In this document: positions 34,230 through 42,226 of the stretch, in pieces | How the letters are laid out: each line of letters starts with the position of its first letter | Position numbering within the stretch: the stretch's first letter is position 1 | Origin: Catenovulum agarivorans YM01 | Lineage (GTDB): Bacteria; Pseudomonadota; Gammaproteobacteria; Enterobacterales; Alteromonadaceae | DNA: 64,000 bases | Assembly: GCF_000281085.1 (NCBI RefSeq) | Contig: NZ_JH767524.1 | Location: forward strand, 207,674-271,673 | Direction: 5' to 3' | The notes under the pieces: model-generated | Told to the model about the DNA's origin: nothing | Databases searched by the model: none | The model's input: the letters and a program-made list of their open reading frames with translations, nothing else | Translations under genes and position numbers: made by a program

Positions 34230-37145
34230 CTAAAAGTTGAAGTTTGCGCCAACAAAGAATTGACGGCCAAAACTATGGTAACGCCCTGTGGATAACGGTG
34301 TGCCATAAGTCGATGAATTGGACTCATTGGTTAAGTTATTCACTTGCAGCACGGCATCTACCCCATTGTTGAAGTTATAACTTACTTGCCAGTCAACAAT
34401 TAGGTATTCGTCTGCTAGCTCAAAAGTCGCACCACCCGGTGTTGCACCGTTGTAGATGTATTCGTCGCGATACCTAGCATTAAAATGGGTACTTAAATTA
34501 TCGATATCCCAAAATACAGTTGCGCTCCAAACGTGCTCAGATAAACCAGGCAAACTCACCTGCACATTGGTAAAGGTATTACCACCGTCTAAACCTATTT
34601 CACTGTCGGTATATGAGTAGTTGGCGTTAATCCCTAAACCAGAAAACACGCCAGGTAATTGGTCGAATATTGTGGTGAAAGCAAGCTCTAAACCTTGCAT
34701 ATAACCGCCTTCAGCTGTGTTGCGTACCGTTTGATACTGGCCTTCAACAAAACCTTCAGGTGCTTCTAAACCAATTTCAGACCAAGCGATATCCCCTTCG
34801 TTATAGGTAATTGATTCAACAACTGATTCAATGTCTTTATAGAAAATAGCCGCGGTAAATGCGCCACCATTCTCGGTGAAATATTCGTATGAAAGATCGT
34901 ACTGAGTCGCTCTAAACGGATCTAAGTTTGGATTACCTTTAGACCAAACATTGTATCTAGGACTAGTACCATCGTTGGCAGTGTCTGCCCAAGAGCCAGC
35001 GCCACCACGCAATTGATAAACAGGTGGACGACCTAATACTTTAGCCGCAGCAAAACGGATTTGCTCTTGCTCTGATATTTGGAAATTTAAGTTTATCGAT
35101 GGCAAGGTATCAGTATATTCAGGGCCGTATTTGACATTTTCGTAGTCATTACGGGTAACACCATTGTCATCAGTAATTTCATCGCCAACCAAGCCACCTT
35201 GTAGCTGCTGAATACCTATGGTTTTGGTATCAGTTCTGACAACACGTACACCAAAGTTACCTGTTACCCCAACATTCCCAAGGTCGGTATTAAAGTTAGC
35301 CATTACATATCCAGCACTAACTTTTTCTTCAACCGAGCCACTTTCAATTAAAGTCCAGTTGTGATTCCAAGTTTGCTGCGCTTCATAACCACCAGCGCCA
35401 AATGTTGCGTCAGCTAGGCCTGCCATGTCAGTAATTTCAAGAAATTGAATACCGTCTAACTCAGTAACCTTGGTAAAACCATCCAGCGATCTTGGCGTAC
35501 AATCGTAACCATAATGATTAAACTCACAGGTGGTATTCGGGTCGCTTACCACTGCGCCATCTGGCATTTGGTAACCTTTTTGCCCTTCACGTGTGCCCCA
35601 TCTAAATACACTACGTTTATCTCCAAAACGACGCTCAGACAAACGAGTACCAAATTCAATTGAAGTGAAAAAATCACTTTCTAGATGCAATTTAAAATCT
35701 AGTTTGGCGCTGTCTATTTTATCTGTATATCTGTGCGGGAAGCGCTCAAAAATACCTAAACGCATGTAGTCTAGATCTGTGTAATCAGTATTGAGCGCCA
35801 CACTTGGCATTTGCTGATTTTGATAAGCAAAAGTAATTTGTTGGTCTGACTTTTCTTGCCAAGTGTCTACTTGTACTTGGTTTCCGTCATCATCTGTAAC
35901 TGTGTCAGTGCCAAACTCATAAGCATGCATACTCGCTATCATATCCATACGCGTTTTTTCGCCTTCACTGCGCGCGATATCAAGTTTTACTTCCAGTTTG
36001 TCACCTAAATATTCAACATTTAAACCATAGCTGTCGGTAGTTGCATCTGTTGTTTGGTCTTCTGAGCGCATTTCAAACCAAGGGCCGTTGTACGCCATAT
36101 TGTGCACTGTACCACCAACTAACCAGTCGTTGTCGTCTAGTGCACCTTCAGCTTGTGGAACAATTTCATAAACTGGGTTTGCCACATCATAAAGGTTTAT
36201 CGACTTTTCCATGCCTTCGAAATTTAGGCCGTGGCGAAAGTCTTCTGACTTGAACGTAGAGCGGAAGTAATCAACTGCAACTTTAAAATTATCTGTTGGT
36301 TGATAGACAGTAGTGAATAACATGCCGGTACGCTCGTCTTTACCACGTGCATATCTCAGCTGTATGCCATCAAGTGAGCGTACTCGAGTGTCATCTTGGC
36401 GATAATCTTGGCGATTGCTTGGCTCGTGTGCATCAAAACCTTTAAAGAAATTAGGTTGGTCAAGCACTGCCACACCTGCTGCGACCCCTAAAGTATCGTT
36501 TAAAAATTTACCTTGGTACGACAAACTCAGTCTGTGACCTGATTTTTCGCCGTCGATATCATCCGCTTCGTCATTCCAAGAATATCGAGCTGAGCCAGAA
36601 AAGCTGTGCTGTTTTTCCGCGTTAAGTGGATTAGCGGTTTTTAACTCAACAGTTGCGGCAACCCCACCTTCAACTAAAGAAGCTTTAGGTGACTTATATA
36701 CAGCAGCTTGATTAATTAATTCTGCCGGATATTGGTCAAAAGAGATCCAACGGCTACCAGCAGTATAACCACTGGTACTAGCCTGCTCACGACCATTGAG
36801 TGTGGTTTGAATAAAGTCGCCATCCATACCACGAATATTTAATTGAGACGATTGGCCACTGGCGCGAATAGTTGTCACGCCAGGTAAACGCCCCAAAGCG
36901 TCTGCTATAGATACGTCTGGCAATGAGTTTAAATCACCCGCGTCTATTACTTCACTAACAGTGTCGTTAAAACGCTTTTTATCAATTGAGCCTAAAATAC
37001 TGCGGCGAATACCACGAATTTCTATAACTTCGGTTTCTTCATCTTGTTCTATTACATTATTTTGTTGTGCCAAGATTGTCGTTGGAGCAGATATGCCAGC
37101 AGCAGTAAGCGCCAACATAAGTAGGTTGGGTTTAAAGTTTTTCAC
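34230..37145 (-). CDS. TonB-dependent receptor 2 (Xanthomonas/Caulobacter type)
   Basis: Outer-membrane receptor of 971 aa. Signal peptide LLMLALTAAGISAPTTILAQ, TonB-box-like EVIEIRGIRR, and plug elements NSLPDVSIADALGRLPGVTT and LNIRGMDGDFIQTTLNGREQ. The C-terminal strand ends NFNF. It lies between a LytS/LytTR two-component pair and halogenase 2, all on the same strand. The two-component system may control it (inference). Ligand unknown. Confidence 0.89.
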   Translation of the reverse strand: MKNFKPNLLMLALTAAGISAPTTILAQQNNVIEQDEETEVIEIRGIRRSILGSIDKKRFNDTVSEVIDAGDLNSLPDVSIADALGRLPGVTTIRASGQSSQLNIRGMDGDFIQTTLNGREQASTSGYTAGSRWISFDQYPAELINQAAVYKSPKASLVEGGVAATVELKTANPLNAEKQHSFSGSARYSWNDEADDIDGEKSGHRLSLSYQGKFLNDTLGVAAGVAVLDQPNFFKGFDAHEPSNRQDYRQDDTRVRSLDGIQLRYARGKDERTGMLFTTVYQPTDNFKVAVDYFRSTFKSEDFRHGLNFEGMEKSINLYDVANPVYEIVPQAEGALDDNDWLVGGTVHNMAYNGPWFEMRSEDQTTDATTDSYGLNVEYLGDKLEVKLDIARSEGEKTRMDMIASMHAYEFGTDTVTDDDGNQVQVDTWQEKSDQQITFAYQNQQMPSVALNTDYTDLDYMRLGIFERFPHRYTDKIDSAKLDFKLHLESDFFTSIEFGTRLSERRFGDKRSVFRWGTREGQKGYQMPDGAVVSDPNTTCEFNHYGYDCTPRSLDGFTKVTELDGIQFLEITDMAGLADATFGAGGYEAQQTWNHNWTLIESGSVEEKVSAGYVMANFNTDLGNVGVTGNFGVRVVRTDTKTIGIQQLQGGLVGDEITDDNGVTRNDYENVKYGPEYTDTLPSINLNFQISEQEQIRFAAAKVLGRPPVYQLRGGAGSWADTANDGTSPRYNVWSKGNPNLDPFRATQYDLSYEYFTENGGAFTAAIFYKDIESVVESITYNEGDIAWSEIGLEAPEGFVEGQYQTVRNTAEGGYMQGLELAFTTIFDQLPGVFSGLGINANYSYTDSEIGLDGGNTFTNVQVSLPGLSEHVWSATVFWDIDNLSTHFNARYRDEYIYNGATPGGATFELADEYLIVDWQVSYNFNNGVDAVLQVNNLTNESNSSTYGTPLSTGRYHSFGRQFFVGANFNF

Positions 37146-37201
37146 TGTGTTCCCTCTGTTTTTGTTTATCGTTTGTATGTGTGCCTGCTAGTTGCAGGTA
37201 T

Positions 37202-37245
37202 ATACCCAAGCTACTTGAAGATGCATGTTTCAGAGCTTGGGAATA
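37202..37245. repeat. Solo MITE-like end / small hairpin
   Basis: ATACCCAAGCTACTTGAAG begins a 36-bp segment matching the left end of the MITE at 24430 at 29 of 36 positions, including the inner TTTCAGAGCT. CCCAAGCT and AGCTTGGG within it form a hairpin. It looks like a decayed or solo end of the same element family, now between the LytTR regulator and TBDR 2. Confidence 0.5.
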
Positions 37246-37306
37246 TCAGTCTAATCACAGAGGTTAATAAGATGTTGTAAATTATGATAAGCGGCAGAAT
37301 AGTCGG

Positions 37307-38056
37307 CTAAAAGGCATAATTGTTTTTTAGTTGGCTGGCATGCCTGCGCGAAACTTCAACTAAATGAGCATTATTTAGGGTTAAGCGAAAGCCGCCATTA
37401 ACCCAAGGTTCGACGTTTTCAACATAAGTTAAATTAACAATATTTTGTCGGTTAGCACGAAAAAACATCTGCTCAGGCAAACGCTCTGCCAGTTTCAGCA
37501 AAGACTTATATACAAAAGCTTTGTGCAATTGACTGCTGTGGCTGTGCTGATAAAAATACAGTAGTGAGTGATTGCCACAATTTTCAATGCGCTGAATTTG
37601 TTTAAGGGCAACCAAATAACAATTGTCGCCATCTTTGACAAAAATTCTATCTTGTTCAGAAAATGGCGAACTCACAACTTCAGGCTCGCTTGTTTCTGGC
37701 ATGTGCAATTTTTTGATTGCTGCAGCTAACCTTTGTGGATGCACAGGTTTTACCAAATAATCGACTGTGTGATAGTCGAACGACCTAATCGCATACTCTG
37801 AATAAGCAGTAATAAATATTACTTTCACTTCGGTGTTAATTTGCTCAAGCAAAGCAAAACCATCTTGCTCTGGCAAATGAATATCCAACAAGATTAACTC
37901 AATTGTTTGTTGTCTAGCCTGTTGCTGTTTTATCAGCTCGAGTGCTTCTACTACATTGCTCGCTTCAGCAACTAACTCTATTTCTGGGTGTTTTGCCAAC
38001 ATGGCTTTTAAGTCTTCTCGGGCCAGATATGAGTCTTCAACAATCAATGTACGCAT
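37307..38056 (-). CDS. LytTR-family response regulator
   Basis: Two-component regulator, 249 aa. The receiver domain has the phospho-acceptor Asp58 in ILLDIHLPEQDG and a conserved Lys in DYLVKPVHP. The LytTR DNA-binding domain (about 140-245) is marked by RIENCGNHSLLYFY, FRANRQNIVNLTYVENVEPW and VEVSRRHASQLK. It starts 4 bp after its cognate kinase gene. It resembles the AlgR/LytR/YehT class. The adjacent TBDR 2 is a plausible target. Confidence 0.9.
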   Translation of the reverse strand: MRTLIVEDSYLAREDLKAMLAKHPEIELVAEASNVVEALELIKQQQARQQTIELILLDIHLPEQDGFALLEQINTEVKVIFITAYSEYAIRSFDYHTVDYLVKPVHPQRLAAAIKKLHMPETSEPEVVSSPFSEQDRIFVKDGDNCYLVALKQIQRIENCGNHSLLYFYQHSHSSQLHKAFVYKSLLKLAERLPEQMFFRANRQNIVNLTYVENVEPWVNGGFRLTLNNAHLVEVSRRHASQLKNNYAF

Positions 38057-38060
38057 TTTC

Positions 38061-39158
38061 TTATCCTAATTGCAGCGGCATATTCAGCTGAGCAACAACT
38101 TTTCCGTCAGTTTCTGTTAGTTGAAAGTTAGCTTGGTTGGCATAAACCAGCTGTAGTCTTTGCGTTAAGTTGCTTAAACCAACACCCGTTTTATCTTGGC
38201 TAGAAGTTTGTTTATGTGTGGGATTAAGCGTGCCACAATTACTCACTTCAATGTTTAATTGCTGCTTGTCATGCTTAATTATTAGCTTAAGTTCAGTGGC
38301 GGATTTGCGTTGATCTACCCCGTGTTTCAGCGCATTTTCAACCAGTGTTTGTATCGCCAAAGGTGGCACCAGCGCTTGTTCTAAACCCTGGTCAATGTGT
38401 TTGCTAAAAACTAAGCGCTCGGCAAATTGCAATTGGGCAATATCAATTAAACAATCTACTATCGCGAGTTCACTCGCCAGTGGAATTTTATCTGTTTGTT
38501 GATGAGCAAGTGAAAAACGCAAGATTTGCGACAACGCAGTTATCATCTCAATTGCTTGCTCAGCGTTAATGCGAATTAAACTGCGGATATTATTTAAACT
38601 ATTAAACAAAAAGTGTGGGTTAAGTTGAGTGTGCAAGGCATCCAATTGCGCTTGTTTTAACGCCTGCTGCAGCTGTAAGTTTTCCAGCTTAGTTGCAAAA
38701 TGTAATTTGCGGTGTTCGACAAAACAATACAGCGCACACCAACCCAACACAATAAACATGCAGCTAAACACATTCCACGCTAGCTCTAACACCCTGTGTT
38801 TAGTTTCACCTTGCACAATCACACTTTGATATAAGCTTTCAACCAATACCCACTTTGCAGACAGGAAGCTAACAGCCATGCTCAACGAACAAGCAAGCGT
38901 GCTGACAATTAAACTCGCCAGCGCAATATATTTGGCTAAGCGATACAGGTTGAGGTGTTGCCAAGCATTTTTTAAATACAAATAACGAAAGACAAAACAG
39001 CCGAGCAACATAAACAAAATTTTGCTACCTGAGCTCAGTACTGTGTACAGCAACCAATCAGGCGATGGCAGCATTAATACTGCGACCACCAGCAGGTAAC
39101 AAAAAAAGATAATAAAATGGAACAGCCAAAACAATGGCTCTTTTGACCAAAATGACAT
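38061..39158 (-). CDS. LytS/YehU-type sensor histidine kinase
   Basis: Membrane sensor kinase, 365 aa. Four hydrophobic segments occupy residues about 10-145. The his_kinase domain follows with TQLNPHFLFNSLNNIRSLI (phospho-acceptor His182) and an HATPase domain (LAIQTLVENALKHGVDQR; TGVGLSNLTQRLQLVYA). It has no large periplasmic sensor domain, so the stimulus may be sensed within the membrane. It forms an operon with the LytTR regulator immediately downstream. Confidence 0.9.
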   Translation of the reverse strand: MSFWSKEPLFWLFHFIIFFCYLLVVAVLMLPSPDWLLYTVLSSGSKILFMLLGCFVFRYLYLKNAWQHLNLYRLAKYIALASLIVSTLACSLSMAVSFLSAKWVLVESLYQSVIVQGETKHRVLELAWNVFSCMFIVLGWCALYCFVEHRKLHFATKLENLQLQQALKQAQLDALHTQLNPHFLFNSLNNIRSLIRINAEQAIEMITALSQILRFSLAHQQTDKIPLASELAIVDCLIDIAQLQFAERLVFSKHIDQGLEQALVPPLAIQTLVENALKHGVDQRKSATELKLIIKHDKQQLNIEVSNCGTLNPTHKQTSSQDKTGVGLSNLTQRLQLVYANQANFQLTETDGKVVAQLNMPLQLG

Positions 39159-39260
39159 AACTGAACTTACAACAACTTACCCAAGGGCTAAATCTACTTG
39201 TGTGAAGATGTTTTGACAAATAAACATGACAAGCGGTTTATAGCCGTGATAAACGGCAAA

Positions 39261-39656
39261 CTATAAACTAATCTTCAGCACATTTAACGCTAACGCTTCG
39301 TCATCTTCTTCAGCTAAACCACTAATGCCAATTGCGCCAATTGCACCTTGGTTGCTTTCAATAGGTACACCACCTGCGATACCGGTAAATTTAGCATCCG
39401 TCCAATAAGCTAGATCTTTACCTGTTTGTTGCGCCCACTTTGCGAGTGACGATGTTTTTTGTCTATCTCGCGCTGAGGTATAAGCTTTGTTTTGTGCAAG
39501 CACACCGGCATGAAAGGCGGTGCCATCCATTTTGGCATAGGCGAGCAATTCGCCGTGAGTATCCACTATCGCGACTGCGACATGCTGATTTTTGCTGGTG
39601 GCAATTTCAATTGTGTTGGTGATTAGTTGTTGGGCTAGTTTTAAAGTTAGATTCAT
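39261..39656 (-). CDS. GlcG/HbpS-family haem-binding-like protein
   Basis: Small protein of 131 aa, whole length one GlcG/HbpS domain: VAVAIVDTHGELLAYAKMDG, then AQNKAYTSARDR and the GIAGGVPI / GAIGAIGISG signature. There is no signal peptide. Members bind haem or small metabolites, and GlcG genes often accompany glycolate genes, but none are seen here. The role is uncertain. The gene stands alone, near one copy of the 100-bp hairpin repeat. Confidence 0.83.
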   Translation of the reverse strand: MNLTLKLAQQLITNTIEIATSKNQHVAVAIVDTHGELLAYAKMDGTAFHAGVLAQNKAYTSARDRQKTSSLAKWAQQTGKDLAYWTDAKFTGIAGGVPIESNQGAIGAIGISGLAEEDDEALALNVLKISL

Positions 39657-39998
39657 TTGAATTTTCTTTTATTAAGGTGATTTCTGAAAAGTGATAGAGC
39701 AATAATTTAGAGCAAAATCTCTTTTTCATGGATGAAAAAGCGAAGCATACAAGGACGTACTTGCTGCGTTTTTGCGATAATTATGCTCTAGCACTTTGGT
39801 GCTAATCCCTGCTATTAAAGCTTAGATCTGAGTCTAATGTCCTACACAGATTAAACAATCACCCAAACTCCACACCTCGAACTATTGTACGAAAACAACT
39901 TGGGATACTTTTGTGATAATTACTTATATTGTTTTGCGATAGTTATTTTCGACAATGATTCTGACCTGATAACTCAATTTCTTTGACGGAGAATCAAA
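39657..39998. promoter_or_regulatory. Intergenic region upstream of the spondin operon
   Basis: This spacer holds repeat copy A (39695-39791) and then about 200 bp of AT-rich DNA presumably containing the spondin operon promoter. GACGGAGAA just before 39999 provides the ribosome binding site. I see no other gene or operator that I can name. Confidence 0.4.
39695..39791. repeat. 100-bp hairpin repeat family, copy A
   Basis: Inverted ends TAGAGCAATAATTT and AATTATGCTCTA enclose a conserved core (AGAGCAAAAT, TTTCATGGATGAAAAAGCGAAGC, then GCGTTTTTGCG described in parts). The same architecture occurs at 47951-48060 (opposite orientation) and 53517-53615. No coding potential; it is an interspersed element or mobile palindrome. 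Confidence 0.75.
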
Positions 39999-40712
39999 AT
40001 GAAAAAAACAGCTCAATCACTCGCAAAAAACGCAGTCATGGCTGCAGCATTGGCTGCAACAGCTTTTTCAGCTCAAGCAGCTGAACTAGATATTAAACTT
40101 TATAACTTAACTCACGGCATTACCTTTACCCCTGTAGTAGTGGCAGCGCACGACAGCCAAACTATGTTGTTTAAAGTAGGTGATACCGCGTCTGCCGCAT
40201 TACAAAAAATGGCTGAAGGTGGCGCAATTGATGATTTATCTAGCCAAGTAACAACTGCTGGTGGTGTTGTAGTCGAGAATCCAGCGCAAGGTATGTTAGG
40301 CGCAGGTGCTATGACTATGGCCATGCTAGATACCCAAGACAATATGTATTTGTCATTAACAGCTATGTTATTGCCAACTAACGATGGTTTTGTTGGTTTA
40401 GATAGCTGGAAAATTCCATCAGAAGCTGGCACTTACACTGTATGGTTAAATGCTTATGATGCAGGCACTGAAGCAAACGATGAAATTATCAATGGTGGTG
40501 GTGCTTCTGGCACACCCGGTATTCCAGTTGCACCAAATAGCGATGGTGGTACTGGTGCATCTGGCGTGCGCAGCACTGAAAGCAACAACATGGTACATAT
40601 CCACCCAGGCAATATTGGTGACACTGACGCCACAGGCGGTATTTCAGATGTGGATAGCCGAGTACACCGTTGGTTAAACCCAGTTGCAAAATTAGTGGTA
40701 ACAGTTAAGTAA
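39999..40712 (+). CDS. Secreted spondin-domain protein
   Basis: Exported 237-aa protein: signal peptide (NAVMAAALAATAFSAQAAE) and a Spondin_N-like domain (LDIKLYNLTHGITFTPVVVA; LLPTNDGFVGLDSW; NAYDAGTEANDEI; NMVHIHPGNIGD). Eukaryotic spondins are matrix adhesion proteins; the bacterial role is unknown. It is first of a four-gene operon with a lipoprotein paralogue and a two-component system. The conserved acidic/His residues near DAGTEANDE and VHIHPG may bind metal (inference). Confidence 0.85.
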   Translation: MKKTAQSLAKNAVMAAALAATAFSAQAAELDIKLYNLTHGITFTPVVVAAHDSQTMLFKVGDTASAALQKMAEGGAIDDLSSQVTTAGGVVVENPAQGMLGAGAMTMAMLDTQDNMYLSLTAMLLPTNDGFVGLDSWKIPSEAGTYTVWLNAYDAGTEANDEIINGGGASGTPGIPVAPNSDGGTGASGVRSTESNNMVHIHPGNIGDTDATGGISDVDSRVHRWLNPVAKLVVTVK

Positions 40713-40722
40713 GGAGTCGGTT

Positions 40723-41442
40723 ATGAAAACTCAATTTAAACCCGCTCATAGTCTTGTTTGGTTATCACTAATTGCAGGTATGTCAGTATTAAGCGGTTGT
40801 AGCATAGACATAAACGGCGACGATGATGACGACAAAGATAAAGACATGCACGAAAGTTATCACTACCAAGTAACAGTGACTAACTTAACCCAAGCACAGC
40901 CTTTGTCTCCGGTGAGTTTAACTTTGCACAATGCTTCCACCAAATTGTGGATGGCAGGTGAAATGGCCAGCAGCGCGATTGAAGTTATGGCTGAAGGTGG
41001 TGACAACAGCAAAATTGCCGAGTTATCTGCAGTGAAAATGGCCTACTCAGGTGATGGCATTTTAATGCCAGGCCATAGCCAAAGTTGGATGATAGAAAGC
41101 ATGTATGAAAATTATATGTACCTATCTGTTGCGACTATGCTGGTTAATACCAATGATGCCTTTACCGGTAAAACAGGTATTGATTTATCAAACCTTGAAG
41201 TTGGCATGAGCATGCATTACACCACTATGGCGTACGATGCAGGTACAGAAGCAAATGATGAAATTAATTTGCCTGGACCCGCAGCAGGTGGTGAAGGTTA
41301 TAACAATACTCGTAACGACGTAGACCGAGTGCATATTCACCCAGGTGTTTTATCAAATGCCGAGCTAACTGGCTCAATGCTCAGCCCAGAGCACAAATTT
41401 GATAACCCTGTCACAAAAATAACCATAACCCGCATGCAATAA
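40723..41442 (+). CDS. Spondin-domain lipoprotein
   Basis: Paralogue of the preceding protein (239 aa) with a lipoprotein signal: WLSLIAGMSVLSGCSIDING, lipobox LSGC. An acidic linker (DDDDDKDKD) follows, and then a Spondin_N domain (YHYQVTVTNLTQAQPLSPVS; LVNTNDAFTGKTGID; YDAGTEANDEINLPGPA; RVHIHPGVLS). It is probably anchored to the outer membrane, while its partner is soluble. AAGGAG lies 7 nt before the ATG, which is 10 bp after the first spondin gene. Confidence 0.85.
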   Translation: MKTQFKPAHSLVWLSLIAGMSVLSGCSIDINGDDDDDKDKDMHESYHYQVTVTNLTQAQPLSPVSLTLHNASTKLWMAGEMASSAIEVMAEGGDNSKIAELSAVKMAYSGDGILMPGHSQSWMIESMYENYMYLSVATMLVNTNDAFTGKTGIDLSNLEVGMSMHYTTMAYDAGTEANDEINLPGPAAGGEGYNNTRNDVDRVHIHPGVLSNAELTGSMLSPEHKFDNPVTKITITRMQ

Positions 41443-41457
41443 AGTTGTGGAAAACAC

Positions 41458-41496
41458 GCTCTCTATCTAAACCAGCTTGGGTAGATGATAGGGAGC
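41458..41496 (+). promoter_or_regulatory. Hairpin sequestering the ribosome binding site of the response regulator
   Basis: GCTCTCTATC (41458-41467) pairs with GATAGGGAGC (41487-41496) with a single G-U wobble. The right arm contains the GGGAG that serves as ribosome binding site for ATG 41501. It lies just after the spondin lipoprotein stop, so it could reduce or condition translation of the regulator within the operon. Confidence 0.5.
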
Positions 41497-41500
41497 GACT

Positions 41501-42217
41501 ATGTGTAAACATATTTTATTGGTGGAAGATAATCCAGATATCGCCAACATAGTGTCGATAAATTTGGGCATGTTAGATCATAAAATCACCGTATTTAGCG
41601 ACGGTAATACTGCATATAAACAGCTAAATCAAAATTATGATCTGGCTATTTTTGACATTATGTTGCCCGGTACAGATGGGCTCAAGTTGTGTAAGCGTAT
41701 GCGTCAATTACATCCAAATATTCCAATTATTATGCTAACGGCTAAATCGTCTGAGCTTGATTTAGTTGTCGGCCTTGAAAGTGGTGCGGACGATTATTTA
41801 ACTAAACCTTTTTCTGTATTAGAGCTGCAAGCTAGGGTAAAAGCGCACTTACGTCGCTTACAAAATTTAACTGGCGGCGATAACACTGAACATTTGCAAC
41901 AAGTGCTCACTTTTGAGCAGCTAGAAATAGACCCAAATCGCTATCAAATAAAACTCAATGGTGAATTTCAAGATATCAGCCATAAAGAGTTTGAACTGCT
42001 ACATTTTTTAGCGCAACAGCCAAGCCGAGTATTTTCGCGCGAACACTTATTAGAGCAAATTTGGGGTTATCAACATGCTAATTCAGCGCATACAGTTAAC
42101 TCGACGGTTAATCGACTGCGCGCCAAATTAGAAGATGATCCAACTAATCCAAGATGGCTACAAACCGTATGGGGTGTCGGCTATAAATTTGTAGCGCCCA
42201 GCCTGCTGTCGCATTAG
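41501..42217 (+). CDS. OmpR/PhoB-type response regulator
   Basis: Two-component regulator, 238 aa. Receiver domain with HILLVEDNPDIA, phospho-acceptor Asp52 (AIFDIMLPGTDG) and Lys in DDYLTKPFSVLEL. Winged-helix DNA-binding domain (about 135-235): FELLHFLAQQPSRVFSREHL, TVNSTVNRLRAKLEDDPTNP, WGVGYKFV. It is paired with the kinase 9 bp downstream and follows two spondin genes, which are likely targets or sensory partners. Confidence 0.92.
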   Translation: MCKHILLVEDNPDIANIVSINLGMLDHKITVFSDGNTAYKQLNQNYDLAIFDIMLPGTDGLKLCKRMRQLHPNIPIIMLTAKSSELDLVVGLESGADDYLTKPFSVLELQARVKAHLRRLQNLTGGDNTEHLQQVLTFEQLEIDPNRYQIKLNGEFQDISHKEFELLHFLAQQPSRVFSREHLLEQIWGYQHANSAHTVNSTVNRLRAKLEDDPTNPRWLQTVWGVGYKFVAPSLLSH

Positions 42218-42226
42218 GACAAACTT

